In this document: in pieces, positions 39,751 to 49,103 of the stretch
Layout of the letters: each line of letters starts with the position of its first letter
How positions within the stretch are numbered: the first letter of the stretch is position 1
Assembly (NCBI GenBank): GCA_015296065.1
Contig: DVDU01000211.1
Coordinates: 1 to 64,000 of the forward strand
Length of the DNA: 64,000 bases
Source of the DNA: Oscillatoriaceae cyanobacterium M33_DOE_052
GTDB lineage: Bacteria; Cyanobacteriota; Cyanobacteriia; Cyanobacteriales; Laspinemataceae
Direction: 5' to 3'
Made by a program: the position numbers and the translations under genes
Notes under the pieces: generated by a model
The model's input: only the letters and a program-made list of their open reading frames with translations
What the model was told of the DNA's origin: nothing
Databases searched by the model: none

Positions 39751-42186
39751 ATGCAACGGATGAACAACAGTACCTCACCCGTAACCACACCTCCCACAGA
39801 GAAACCCAGACGGGGACGCCACCAAACTGCAAAGCGCCCCACAATGCCTCCCTTGCGCTTGGCTGAGACACCCACGGTGCCCCCGCCAAAACGGCGTCGA
39901 GGTTTGCCTTTGAAGGCTTGGGGAGCTTATTGGCTGTCTTTTTTAGCTTTTTCCACCAGCACCACCATGCTTGTGGGTGGGGTTTGGGTGGGAGTACAGC
40001 TCATGTACGACCCCAAAGCCGTGGCTTGGTTACAGCCGTTTTTGCCTCCCTGGCTGCAAATTCCCTTTGCCAGCGCTGGACCGCCCCAGACGATGGCGGA
40101 AATTCGCGCTGCTCTCACCAGTGCTGGACTCATTCCCGGTGACGTACTGGATATGAAAGAACTCAGCCTCAGCCTTGCCGCCGCCGCTGGGGATGTGAAG
40201 ACTGAGGAAATGCAGGCGGCAAGCCAGTCCCAAAGCCATTTTTTGCTGTTACCAGTCATGGGTCCTTGTGAGGCCACCAGTGGCAGTAAAGATGCTTGTC
40301 GGCAAATTGTGGAGTTGCGGGTTTATCAGCAGGTGCGCTCTCCCGAAGACCCCGATACATCCTTGCCCTACTATCAGATGACTAGCCAACTGCCACTCAC
40401 CGGACCGGCAGAATCTTTCGCGATCGCCCCCATTGCCGATAGTTCCTCCCCCCGCATCGGTTCCAATCGCCCCCTCCCCCTCACCAAGATTGAACCTTTC
40501 AGCTCCACCAAAGCCCCCACTACTGGGATTTGGTTCAACGCCAGCGGCCAGATGCGCCAAGGCAACATTAATCTCACTTATGGCCTAGCAATTCACTATA
40601 ACTTAAATACTAATCACCTAAGTGTGATGGAGCAGTGGAGCAGCCCCGGAGGCAATCAGCCCTACTGGCAGGAAGTCACCGGCGGCGACTACCCAGAATT
40701 GGTAGTGGAGCAAACCTATGCAATGGAGCCCAGATTCCTCATCTATCAGGTGAAACCCCAAAAGTTCGTCCTTAACCCCATCATCCTAGAAGCTATTTCC
40801 CTCAACCAACCCGCCGCAGATAACCGCGTTTACAAAGACTCCCTCCTCTTGGCTCAAGAGGGCTTATGGTCCCCCGCGTGGGATTTGATGACATCTGCCC
40901 GAGGACAGATGGGCAATAACTGGCTGCCTAGTGCCCAAGCCCAACTGGATTTAATCCGTTTTCATGCCCAAGCGGCCAAACTCCAAGCCAAAGCAGCGGG
41001 GAAAACCCCCACCCAGCAAGTACGTACCGCCTTGCTGGACGGTCGCTGGCAACAAGCTCTTTCCTTGTTTGAGGCGCACCTAAAGGCAGGTAATGACCTC
41101 ACCCCCCTGTTCAGCAATGAGATTGAGCCCCTTTGGACCCGCCTAGAAACCGCCCTCAAGGTTAACCCCCGACTGGTAGAGGCGCGGGTTTGGGGGTTCC
41201 TGACGATCGCCGCCACGGAAAGCCAGGAAAATGCCGAATCCTGGTTATCCCAGCAGTTGCCCCTCGAGGCTAAGGACCAGGAGCGGCTCCGCAGTCTTCT
41301 GGACAAGCAGCAGCAGGCGATGACTATAGCCGATCGGCTCAAACGCCACCGCAGTCAAATCGTAGGCACCGCTGTTGTCCTCAACCAAGTCAACCCCCAA
41401 GACTGGCTGCAACCAGACATCAGCCAAGCCTTAGAAATCAAACCCAATGCCATTTGGTATCAAGTGGAAGTAGCAGGCTATCACGATAGCCAAACTTGGC
41501 GCCAGCCCCCCTACCGGGACCTGAGTCTGCCCGAAGTCGCCCCCATTAACTACCTCTGGAAGCAACTAGGGTTGCACAACAACCCCCAAATTAAAATCTC
41601 TATCCCCATGTCTGATGGCAAAGAGCAAATTACTACCGCCACGGTAAAAGGACTCCAGCTCAAAGGTGGTGCCATCCAACTCCTCGCCGCCGGAATTGCC
41701 CCCAGCACTCCCGCCACTGGTAAACTGCTCTTTACCACCACCGAAAATACCCTCGAGTGGCAGCAGCCCACCCCCCTCACTCTCGCGGAACTCAACCAAC
41801 AGCAGCCCCAATTCAGCGCCAAAATCCTCCCGCTCCTGTGGTTGGAATTGCAAGCCGCAGGCGAACTTTCCCCTAGGCAAGTTCCCAACCCCTCTCAGAT
41901 ACCAAAACAGGCGGAAAATTGGCCCGTGGAACTCATCGACCTTACCGGTAACGGCCAACCCGAAACCATCATTACTTTCCCCGCCACCCCTACTTCCCGG
42001 CGGCGCCTCCTGATTTTAGATGACATAGGTAACCTTATCTATAGCGAATTCACCACCGCCTCGGATCAATCAGTCATCGGCATTGCCAATGTCCGCGATG
42101 GTGGACTCCCCGCTTTAGTAGTAAAAGGTATCACAGATTACACCTTGCAACGTTGGTCCGCCGAGCGTCAACGTTTCGAGTTTTAA
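39751..42186 (+). CDS. Large single-pass membrane protein, cyanobacterial, function unknown
   Basis: The product (811 aa from ATG 39751) has a basic proline-rich N-terminus (PTEKPRRGRHQTAKRPTMPP), one transmembrane helix at about 58-85 (AYWLSFLAFSTSTTMLVGGV) and a long extracytoplasmic part. Middle residues 370-560 look alpha-helical. The C-terminus contains VELIDLTGNGQPETIITF, an FG-GAP/VCBS-like calcium-loop pattern. No enzyme motif was seen and I do not know the family. It may be an envelope structural or regulatory protein. TTG 39745 would add two residues. Confidence 0.75.
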   Translation: MQRMNNSTSPVTTPPTEKPRRGRHQTAKRPTMPPLRLAETPTVPPPKRRRGLPLKAWGAYWLSFLAFSTSTTMLVGGVWVGVQLMYDPKAVAWLQPFLPPWLQIPFASAGPPQTMAEIRAALTSAGLIPGDVLDMKELSLSLAAAAGDVKTEEMQAASQSQSHFLLLPVMGPCEATSGSKDACRQIVELRVYQQVRSPEDPDTSLPYYQMTSQLPLTGPAESFAIAPIADSSSPRIGSNRPLPLTKIEPFSSTKAPTTGIWFNASGQMRQGNINLTYGLAIHYNLNTNHLSVMEQWSSPGGNQPYWQEVTGGDYPELVVEQTYAMEPRFLIYQVKPQKFVLNPIILEAISLNQPAADNRVYKDSLLLAQEGLWSPAWDLMTSARGQMGNNWLPSAQAQLDLIRFHAQAAKLQAKAAGKTPTQQVRTALLDGRWQQALSLFEAHLKAGNDLTPLFSNEIEPLWTRLETALKVNPRLVEARVWGFLTIAATESQENAESWLSQQLPLEAKDQERLRSLLDKQQQAMTIADRLKRHRSQIVGTAVVLNQVNPQDWLQPDISQALEIKPNAIWYQVEVAGYHDSQTWRQPPYRDLSLPEVAPINYLWKQLGLHNNPQIKISIPMSDGKEQITTATVKGLQLKGGAIQLLAAGIAPSTPATGKLLFTTTENTLEWQQPTPLTLAELNQQQPQFSAKILPLLWLELQAAGELSPRQVPNPSQIPKQAENWPVELIDLTGNGQPETIITFPATPTSRRRLLILDDIGNLIYSEFTTASDQSVIGIANVRDGGLPALVVKGITDYTLQRWSAERQRFEF

Positions 42187-42410
42187 ATCACCTTAATCTC
42201 TACTCTAATTTGTGACCACCATGTTAAGTTTTATAAACTTTGTCGCATCCCCTCCCAAAATCATCGGCCTGTGCTAGTCTAAATGGTGAGAGTGAAATTC
42301 GGTCGGTAGAAGCGTTTGTTTATAGCAGTGATAGGTATGTTCCTTTTCGTCTTGACAGGCTTCGCTCCGATACCTCAACCTCTACACCTCTTTGACCTTG
42401 GAGACAAGCC
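42187..42410. other. rbpA leader region
   Basis: The 224 bases before rbpA contain no gene. A GTGCTAGTCTAAATGG stretch (about 42271-42286) resembles the GTGCTAGATTAAATGG sequence at the predicted small-RNA promoter near 10.87 kb, so transcription could start near 42285. That would give a leader of about 125 nt, which would fit the cold control known for this family. A GGAGA ribosome-binding site lies at about 42400. Confidence 0.45.
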
Positions 42411-42773
<363 letters not shown>

Positions 42774-42794
42774 AATCATCTCAGCTTAGCTCTC

Positions 42795-42836
42795 ACACCC
42801 CCTCCCTCATAACTTCTGGAGGCAGGGGGTGTTTTT
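42795..42836 (+). terminator. Intrinsic terminator of rbpA
   Basis: ACACCCCCTCCCTC pairs with GAGGCAGGGGGTGT (one mismatch) around a short loop, followed by TTTT. It lies 21 bases after the rbpA stop. Confidence 0.85.
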
Positions 42837-42940
42837 GCTGTATTCAGCCCATCCCCCCTCTGTGTTCTGGGTGGTTGATTTTCACCACCGAGACACAGAG
42901 GGCACCAAAAAATCCCTATTCAGAGTGTCTCGAGGGTGAA

Positions 42941-43049
42941 TTACAGCTTGTTCAACAGTGATTTGGTACAGTCCCTCACCCTAAATCCCTCTCCCAGAGA
43001 GGGAGAGGGACTTTGAGAGCCGCTCAGATTATTTCTGAACAGGCTGTAA
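42941..43049. repeat. 109-bp nested palindromic element (MITE-like)
   Basis: The outer arms TTACAGCTTGTTCA (42941-42954) and TGAACAGGCTGTAA (43036-43049) are inverted repeats with one mismatch. The centre holds a perfect TCCCTCTCCC/GGGAGAGGGA hairpin (42986-43010). There is no coding content. It resembles the miniature palindromic elements common in cyanobacteria. Confidence 0.75.
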
Positions 43050-43056
43050 ACCACCA

Positions 43057-44604
43057 TCACTCACTCTGTTCCGGCTTTTCCTCCTCCCGCTTCGTCCCAT
43101 CAGGCATTACTATCCCCTTCAAATTTGCCTTATTAACATTCGCTCCCTGCACTTTTGCTCCCTTCAGGTTCGCATTTTCTAAATTAGCATAAGATAGGTT
43201 GGCGTTCCGTAAATCTGCATCGCTCAAATTAGCGCCGCTCAAGTTAGCTGCCTGGAGGGAAATACCACATAAATTGGCTCCGCTCAAATTAGCGCCGCTC
43301 AGGTTAGCTGAATTAAGTATTGAACCAGTCCAATTCACGCCGCTGAGATTCGCCCCAGTTAAATTTGCCTCAGATAAATCAGCATTAACCAGCTTCGCTT
43401 CACTCAGGTTACTGTTTCTGAAATTAGCATAGCGGAGAGAAATTCCAACAGAATTGAATCCGCTCAAGTCCAGGAAACTCAGGTTGGCTGAATCCAAGTT
43501 AGCACCTGCCCAATTAATGCCTGTGAGAGTTGCCCCAGTGAAATTCGCACTACTTAAATTAGCATTAATCAGTTTCGCTTCGCTCAAGTCGGCCTGGGTT
43601 AGGTTAGCACTCGATAGACTCGCAGAGGTTAAATTCGCCCCGGCGAGATTGGCTTGAGTGAGGTTGGCGCTATCTAAGCGAGTATTACTCAAATTCGCCC
43701 CGCTGAGATTAGCCAGAATCAGTTTGGAACCACTCAAACTAGCCCCAGTGAGATTGGCACCGCTGAGGTTAACTTGAATCAAGGTGGCATTAGAGAGGTT
43801 AGCTGACTTGAGGTTAGCTTGTTGTAAGTCAGCTCCTGTGAGGGTAGCACCCGAAAAATCAAAACCAGCTAAGTCAGCACCCACTAGGGATGCTTCTGGT
43901 TGGAGCAGATAAACCCCAGCCGCCACAGGGTCAAACCCGCTGGGAAAGAGGGTTTTTTCATTTGCCCGGGCTTGCTGGAGGTTCGCGCCCTTGAGGTTAG
44001 CACCGTCCAAATTCACCGCTAACAGGTTGGCACTGGTTAAATTGGCGTTTCTCAGGTCAGCTTGATTTAATTTTGCCTCTTTTAGATTGCTTTTGCTCAA
44101 ATCTGCGCCCTTGAGGTTAGCCCCGGTGAGGTTAATCTGGGGTATTTCCTTGCCGCTTAAATTAACTCCCCGTAAATTAATCCCAGTAAAATCCCGTTTT
44201 CTTTCTTGAGCATACTGCTGCCAAAATTCTTCAACGCTGACCGGGGGTTCTTCGTTTTCCGGTTCCGGTTCCGGTTCCGGTTCTGGTGGTGCAATTATTT
44301 CGGTAGTTGCAGGAATTGGGGTGATGGCACTGGTATCCTTTGGCGCTGCGAACTGGATTTTAATCGGGAAGGTGCCGTTACGGATTTGCTCTTCGAGGCG
44401 ATCGAGCTGTTCGCTGAGATTGTCTGCATCAGTGGGGGCGAGGGTTGTGGCTGGTTTAGGCGCCGGAACTAGCGCATTGTTCACCTGTTCGCTCAATTTA
44501 TCCAGCTCTAATTTAACTAAATATTCCTTAATAGCGTCTTGGTCTTGCTGTAGTTTTAGGACCTGTTGTTTCAGAGCTTCGATTTCACCAGATGGGTCAG
44601 ACAT
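43057..44604 (-). CDS. Pentapeptide-repeat protein with N-terminal coiled coil
   Basis: From ATG 44604 the product is 515 residues. Residues 1-60 look like a coiled coil (EIEALKQQVLKLQQDQDAIK). A Pro/Glu-rich linker follows (PEPEPEPEPENEEPP), then VEEFWQQYAQERKRDFTGIN and about 65 A(N/D)LXX pentapeptides to near the end (DLSEAKL-, NLSGANL- types). There is no signal peptide or membrane segment. The coiled coil suggests oligomerisation. Function is unknown. The frame extends upstream to 44733 across G-rich repeat DNA that is not likely coding. Confidence 0.9.
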   Translation of the reverse strand: MSDPSGEIEALKQQVLKLQQDQDAIKEYLVKLELDKLSEQVNNALVPAPKPATTLAPTDADNLSEQLDRLEEQIRNGTFPIKIQFAAPKDTSAITPIPATTEIIAPPEPEPEPEPENEEPPVSVEEFWQQYAQERKRDFTGINLRGVNLSGKEIPQINLTGANLKGADLSKSNLKEAKLNQADLRNANLTSANLLAVNLDGANLKGANLQQARANEKTLFPSGFDPVAAGVYLLQPEASLVGADLAGFDFSGATLTGADLQQANLKSANLSNATLIQVNLSGANLTGASLSGSKLILANLSGANLSNTRLDSANLTQANLAGANLTSASLSSANLTQADLSEAKLINANLSSANFTGATLTGINWAGANLDSANLSFLDLSGFNSVGISLRYANFRNSNLSEAKLVNADLSEANLTGANLSGVNWTGSILNSANLSGANLSGANLCGISLQAANLSGANLSDADLRNANLSYANLENANLKGAKVQGANVNKANLKGIVMPDGTKREEEKPEQSE

Positions 44605-44859
44605 ATGGTTATTGTGAGGTTTGGCGAATAATCTCAGTTTACAAGTTATGGGGACTGGGGGACGGAGGGACGGGGAGACTGGGAGACGGGGAGACTGGGA
44701 GCGTAGGTTGGGTTGAGGAACGAAACCCAACACTCAAACGGACGGGGGACCAGGGAGGAGAAATCCGGTTTCTGGGAATCTTCAAATCAACGTCTTTTCC
44801 GGAGTGGCGGCGAGGACGCCTGCCAAGATGTTTGAAATACCTTGTCTGTGGCGATAAAT
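44605..44859. other. Divergent gap with G-rich simple repeats
   Basis: Short repeated GGGGGAC/GGGGAGAC units (about 44649-44710) lie between the pentapeptide gene and wcaF-like gene. The promoters of both should be here but none is clear. Confidence 0.5.
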
Positions 44860-45411
44860 ATGCGGTTGGATAAATACACGACGGGCAACTATGCTCCGGG
44901 GGCGCCTTTGTGGAAACAGTTGTTGTGGTATTTTCTGGGATATCCCCTGGTGCGGAGCTACTGGTTGCCGTTTTCGGCGCCGAAAGTGTTAATCCTGCGG
45001 TGGTTTGGGGCGAAAGTGGGGCAAGGGGTGCGGATTAAGCCGGGATTGCGGGTGAAGTTTCCTTGGCGTTTGGTGGTGGGGGATTTTGTGTGGTTGGGGG
45101 AAAATGCTTGGATTGATAATTTGGCAAATGTGACTTTAGAAAGTCATGTGTGCATTTCTCAGGATGTGTATCTCTGCACGGGAAACCACGATTGGCGGTC
45201 TCCTGATTTTGCGCTGATAACGGGGGAGATATATATAGAAGAGAGTGGCTGGATCGCGGCGCGGGCTGTGGTTGGTCCGGGGGTGCGAGTGGGGCGGGGT
45301 GTGGTGTTGGGTTTGGGGAGTGTGGCTAGTGGCTCTCTGGAACCGATGACGGTTTATGCAGGGAACCCGGCGCAACCGCTCAAAAAGCGTGTGGTTAAGG
45401 AGTTGCTATGA
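44860..45411 (+). CDS. WcaF-like left-handed beta-helix acetyltransferase
   Basis: The product (183 aa) starts RLDKYTTGNYAPGAPLWKQL and has SGKTRVG-like hexapeptide turns typical of LbetaH acyltransferases: WLGENAWIDNLANVTLES, VCISQDVYLCTGNHDW, GPGVRVGRGVVLGLGSVASG. The putative colanic-acid acetyltransferase WcaF is the nearest named homologue. H in GNHDW would be the catalytic histidine. It acetylates a sugar of a polysaccharide, presumably with acetyl-CoA. ATG 44860 is preferred to TTG 44842. Confidence 0.87.
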   Translation: MRLDKYTTGNYAPGAPLWKQLLWYFLGYPLVRSYWLPFSAPKVLILRWFGAKVGQGVRIKPGLRVKFPWRLVVGDFVWLGENAWIDNLANVTLESHVCISQDVYLCTGNHDWRSPDFALITGEIYIEESGWIAARAVVGPGVRVGRGVVLGLGSVASGSLEPMTVYAGNPAQPLKKRVVKELL

Positions 45412-45891
45412 GGTTTGTTGTAGGGCTTTAGCCCTCCGCACAGGACCAACCCTGGGGGTAGGGGGTTCTGCCCCTCGAAGGCAACCACGTTGCCCCCACC
45501 TACAGAATTATTATCGAAAAGTTAAAAATTTAATCTTTCCGGTGGTGTTGATTTGAGATAATACGTACTTGGCTAAATTTACGATGTCTCTGCCTCGCGG
45601 GAAGAGGAGCCCTGGTAGCTGGTATGACGCCAGCACAGCCGTGGTAAGAACTGCTCTTCAAGGGAAATTTTCGCGTCCAGATGCTGAAGTGTCGAGGGTT
45701 ACACCGATTTTATGGTGTGTCATCGGCTTTGGCTTCTGGGGTATATGCGGGGCGACCAAGGGGAGTAACGGCATGGCTGGTGGTACGGTAGCGCTGGGGT
45801 TCGGGAGGCGCAGACAAAATATGGGAATTGGAAATCCGCCGGGAGGACGTATGTTCTCCCCGTGCGGGTTTTTTGTTGATTTGGAGATTTA
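45412..45891 (+). other. Intergenic region: repeat, then a possible structured leader ending in a terminator
   Basis: A GTAGGGCTTTAGCCC repeat copy occupies 45419-45433. From about 45565 the DNA has no credible protein frame but many short hairpins: CCTC/GAGG near 45591-45605, GCTGG/CCAGC near 45617-45633 and ACACC/GGTGT near 45700-45717. It ends in a GC-rich hairpin with a T-run, just upstream of the dehydrogenase start. It could be a regulatory leader or a separate small RNA. Confidence 0.45.
45831..45880 (+). terminator. Terminator-like hairpin just before the SSADH gene
   Basis: AATCCGCCGGGAGGAC and GTTCTCCCCGTGCGGGTT form an imperfect long stem with a GTAT loop, followed by TTTTT. It lies only about 12-20 bases before the start codon of the dehydrogenase gene, which is unusual for an ordinary terminator and suggests attenuation or the end of an upstream transcript. 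Confidence 0.6.
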
Positions 45892-47262
45892 ATGATGCCG
45901 ATCGCTACAATTAACCCGGCAACAGGGGAAACACTGAAGACGTTTACGCCGCTAACCGATGGGGAGTTAGAGGCAAAGCTGGCAAAAGCAAAAACGGCAT
46001 TTGAAGCGCACCGGCGTACTTCTTTTGCCCAGAGAGCCCAATGGATGAACGCCGCCGCCGATATTTTGGAGGCGCGCAAAGGGGAATTTGCTGCCATTAT
46101 GACGGTGGAAATGGGCAAAACCCTGAAGTCTGCTGTGGCGGAAGTGGAAAAATGTGCTTTGGTGTGCCGCTATTATGCGGAAAAAGCGCCAGAATTTTTG
46201 GCGGATGTACCGGTGCAAACTGATGCTAGCACTAGCTTTGTCCGCTATCAGCCCATCGGTCCGGTGCTGGCGGTGATGCCTTGGAATTTTCCTTTTTGGC
46301 AGGTGTTTCGTTTTGCGGCTCCTGCTTTGATGGCGGGGAATGTTGGTTTGCTCAAACATGCTTCTAATGTCCCCCAATGTGCTTTGGCTATTGAGGAGAT
46401 TTTTCTGAAGGCGGGTTTACCCGAGGGTGCGTTCCAAACTTTGCTGGTGGGTGCTGACAAAGTGGCGCAAATTATTGCGGACGATCGGGTAATGGCGGCT
46501 ACCCTCACGGGGAGCGAGCCTGCGGGGGCTTCTTTGGCAGCAAATTGCGGCAAACAAATTAAAAAAACTGTTCTAGAATTAGGAGGGAGCGATCCGTTTA
46601 TTGTGCTAGAAAGTGCGGATTTGGAGGCAGCGGTTGCTACTGCTACTACAGCCCGGATGATTAATAATGGCCAATCCTGTATCGCGGCTAAACGCTTTAT
46701 CGTTAGTGAGGCGATCGCTGATGAATTTGAGCGGCGGCTGGTGGCCAAATTCCAGGCTTTGAAAGTGGGCGACCCGATGCAGCCAGACACCGATATCGGC
46801 CCGCTGGCGACTCCGGGTATTTTACAAGATATTGACAATCAAGTACAAGCGTGCATCAAAACCGGCGCCCGCGTTCCTGTGGGGGGCAAACCCCTCTCGG
46901 ATCGTCCGGGTAATTTTTATCCGCCTACTTTATTGACGGATATCCCCCCAGGGGCATCCGCTTATAATGAAGAATTTTTTGGCCCTGTGGCAATGCTGTT
47001 CCGAGTCAAGGATATCGATGCAGCCATTCAACTAGCTAACAGCACTCCGTTTGGCTTGGGAGCCAGTGCCTGGACGCAGGTAAAAGCCGAGGCGAATCGT
47101 CTGATTGAGGAAATAGAAGCCGGAGCCGTCTTTATCAACGGCATGGTTAAATCTGACCCTCGCCTCCCCTTTGGCGGCATCAAACGTTCCGGTTACGGGC
47201 GCGAATTGAGCAGCCAAGGTATTCACGAATTCGTGAATATCAAAACCGTTTGGGTCAAATAA
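45892..47262 (+). CDS. gabD: Succinate-semialdehyde dehydrogenase (NAD(P)+)
   Basis: The 456-residue product is an aldehyde dehydrogenase with the catalytic Cys in NNGQSCIAAKRF and Glu in LELGGSDPF, and cofactor loops PWNFPFWQVFR and TGSEPAG. It oxidises succinate semialdehyde to succinate. The next gene encodes a ThDP enzyme related to 2-oxoglutarate decarboxylase. In Synechococcus sp. PCC 7002 this pair converts 2-oxoglutarate to succinate and closes the TCA cycle (established for that organism). The tandem ATG at 45892/45895 leaves the exact start open. Confidence 0.92.
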   Translation: MMPIATINPATGETLKTFTPLTDGELEAKLAKAKTAFEAHRRTSFAQRAQWMNAAADILEARKGEFAAIMTVEMGKTLKSAVAEVEKCALVCRYYAEKAPEFLADVPVQTDASTSFVRYQPIGPVLAVMPWNFPFWQVFRFAAPALMAGNVGLLKHASNVPQCALAIEEIFLKAGLPEGAFQTLLVGADKVAQIIADDRVMAATLTGSEPAGASLAANCGKQIKKTVLELGGSDPFIVLESADLEAAVATATTARMINNGQSCIAAKRFIVSEAIADEFERRLVAKFQALKVGDPMQPDTDIGPLATPGILQDIDNQVQACIKTGARVPVGGKPLSDRPGNFYPPTLLTDIPPGASAYNEEFFGPVAMLFRVKDIDAAIQLANSTPFGLGASAWTQVKAEANRLIEEIEAGAVFINGMVKSDPRLPFGGIKRSGYGRELSSQGIHEFVNIKTVWVK

Positions 47263-47357
47263 AATTCACTTCTTGGCTGTTAACCGCTTTTCCTGAGCTG
47301 TTAACAGCCCAACTTGTCATCGCTAAACAACAATCTCCAACCAAGAGGTTAACTACA

Positions 47358-49004
47358 ATGGGCGAATTGAATACAGCCGAACTCTTAGTCCGATGTCTCG
47401 AAAATGAAGGTGTTCGCTACATCTTCGGACTACCGGGGGAAGAAAACCTCGCTGTTCTAAAAGCTCTCACTAACTCCTCGATTCAATTTATCACCACTCG
47501 CCATGAGCAAGGCGCCGCTTTCATGGCTGATGTGTATGGACGCCTCACGGGCAAAGCAGGGGTTTGTCTATCTACTCTCGGCCCCGGTGCCACTAACCTG
47601 ATGACTGGTGTTGCTGATGCTAACCTGGATGGCGCTCCCCTAGTAGCCATTACGGGACAGGTGGGCACCGATCGGATGCACATCGAATCCCACCAATACC
47701 TGGACTTAGTGGCGATGTTTGAGCCAGTTACTAAGTGGAACGCCCAAATTGTCCGCCCCAGCATCACCCCGGAACTGGTCCGCCGCGCTTTCAAGCTGGC
47801 GCAGACGGAAAAACCGGGAGCGGTGCATATCGACTTACCGGAAAATATCGCCGCGATGCCAGTGGTTGGTCAACCCCTGACCAAAGATAAGCAGGAGAAA
47901 AGCTATGCCTCTTATCAGAGTTTGAATGAGGCGGCGTCTCTGATTTCTCGGGCAATCAACCCCCTGATTTTAGTGGGTAACGGGGCGCTCCGCGCTCATG
48001 CGGCTGCTGCCCTCACGGAATTTGCTACCCGCCTGCAAATCCCGGTGACTAACACGTTTATGGGTAAAGGGGTGATTCCTTACACCCATCCCCTGTCCCT
48101 GTGGACTTCGGGTTTGCAACAGCGGGATTTAATCACCTGTGCTTTTGAAGAGACTGATTTGGTGATTGCTGTCGGTTATGATTTGATTGAATATTCCCCG
48201 AAAAAGTGGAATCCAGAGGGCAAAACTCCGATTATCCACATCGGCGCCAGCTATGCGGAGATTGATAGCAGCTATATCCCGCAAGTGGAAGTGGTGGGGG
48301 ATATTTCTGATTCCCTGATGGAAATTGTCCGCCGCTCCGATCGTCAAGGGAAACCGACTCCTCACGCCTGCTCGCTGCGCGCAGAAATTCGGGCGGACTA
48401 TGAGCAGTATGCTGTAGATGACAGTTTCCCGATTAAGCCGCAAAAATTGGTTTATGATTTGCGGCAAGTCATGGGACCCGATGATATCTTGATTTCTGAT
48501 GTGGGAGCGCACAAGATGTGGATCGCTCGCCACTACCACTGCGATCACCCCAACACCTGCATTATCTCTAATGGTTTTGCGGCTATGGGTATCGCTATCC
48601 CTGGCGCTCTCGCGGCTAAACTGGTTTACCCCGATCGTAAAGTCGTCGCCGCCACTGGCGATGGCGGTTTTATGATGAACTGTCAAGAACTGGAAACCGC
48701 CCTCCGGGTTGGCACCGCTTTTGTTACCATCATCTTCCATGATGGCGGTTACGGCTTAATCGAGTGGAAGCAGCATAACCACTATAATGAGTCTGCTTTC
48801 ATCAAGTTTGGCAACCCCGATTTTGTCAAATTCGCCGAAAGTATGGGCTTAAAAGGCTACCGCATCGAATCAGCCAAACAACTGATTCCCACCCTGAAAG
48901 AAGCTCTCGCCCAAGATGTCCCCGCCGTCATTGACTGTCCGGTGGACTACACGGAAAATCTCCGCTTCAGCAAAAAAGCTGGTGCCATTAGCTGCCCTGT
49001 ATAA
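47358..49004 (+). CDS. ThDP-dependent 2-oxoglutarate decarboxylase (acetolactate synthase-like)
   Basis: From ATG 47358 the product is 548 residues and starts MGELNTAELLVRCLENEGVR. It has FGLPGEENLAVLKAL with the ThDP-activating Glu, TTRHEQGAAFMADVYGRLTG and the C-terminal ThDP motif GDGGFMMNCQELETALR with IFHDGGYGLIEWKQ. It resembles acetolactate synthase, but its place behind the succinate-semialdehyde dehydrogenase gene matches the 2-oxoglutarate decarboxylase/SSADH pair. It would make succinate semialdehyde from 2-oxoglutarate. An open frame from 47250 overlaps the end of the first gene and is not used. Confidence 0.88.
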   Translation: MGELNTAELLVRCLENEGVRYIFGLPGEENLAVLKALTNSSIQFITTRHEQGAAFMADVYGRLTGKAGVCLSTLGPGATNLMTGVADANLDGAPLVAITGQVGTDRMHIESHQYLDLVAMFEPVTKWNAQIVRPSITPELVRRAFKLAQTEKPGAVHIDLPENIAAMPVVGQPLTKDKQEKSYASYQSLNEAASLISRAINPLILVGNGALRAHAAAALTEFATRLQIPVTNTFMGKGVIPYTHPLSLWTSGLQQRDLITCAFEETDLVIAVGYDLIEYSPKKWNPEGKTPIIHIGASYAEIDSSYIPQVEVVGDISDSLMEIVRRSDRQGKPTPHACSLRAEIRADYEQYAVDDSFPIKPQKLVYDLRQVMGPDDILISDVGAHKMWIARHYHCDHPNTCIISNGFAAMGIAIPGALAAKLVYPDRKVVAATGDGGFMMNCQELETALRVGTAFVTIIFHDGGYGLIEWKQHNHYNESAFIKFGNPDFVKFAESMGLKGYRIESAKQLIPTLKEALAQDVPAVIDCPVDYTENLRFSKKAGAISCPV

Positions 49005-49043
49005 TTTCCGGGTTGGAGATTGTTGATTGACTTAGCTTAGATT

Positions 49044-49076
49044 AGAAACCCGGTTTCTTAAAGAAACCGGGTTTCT
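49044..49076. terminator. Perfect AGAAACCCGGTTTCTT hairpin
   Basis: AGAAACCCGGTTTCTT and its reverse complement form a perfect stem almost without a loop, 40 bases after the decarboxylase stop. It is the same palindrome type as the one at 2026-2059 and probably ends the two-gene transcript. Confidence 0.75.
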
Positions 49077-49103
49077 GGTACAAAATCATCCGAAACTTAA
49101 TTG

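Noticed and set aside
43199-43657. Two plus-strand open frames rich in Leu, Ala and Pro
   Set aside because: They are exact antisense shadows of the pentapeptide repeats of the minus-strand gene.
45750-45800. Similarity of AAGGGGAGTAACGGC to the yybP-ykoY (manganese) riboswitch core
   Set aside because: Only one short motif matches; the remaining conserved positions are not found and the downstream gene is not a metal transporter.
45569-45892. A 107-codon open frame before the dehydrogenase gene
   Set aside because: No protein-like pattern, and it crosses the terminator-like hairpin; a non-coding leader explains the region better.
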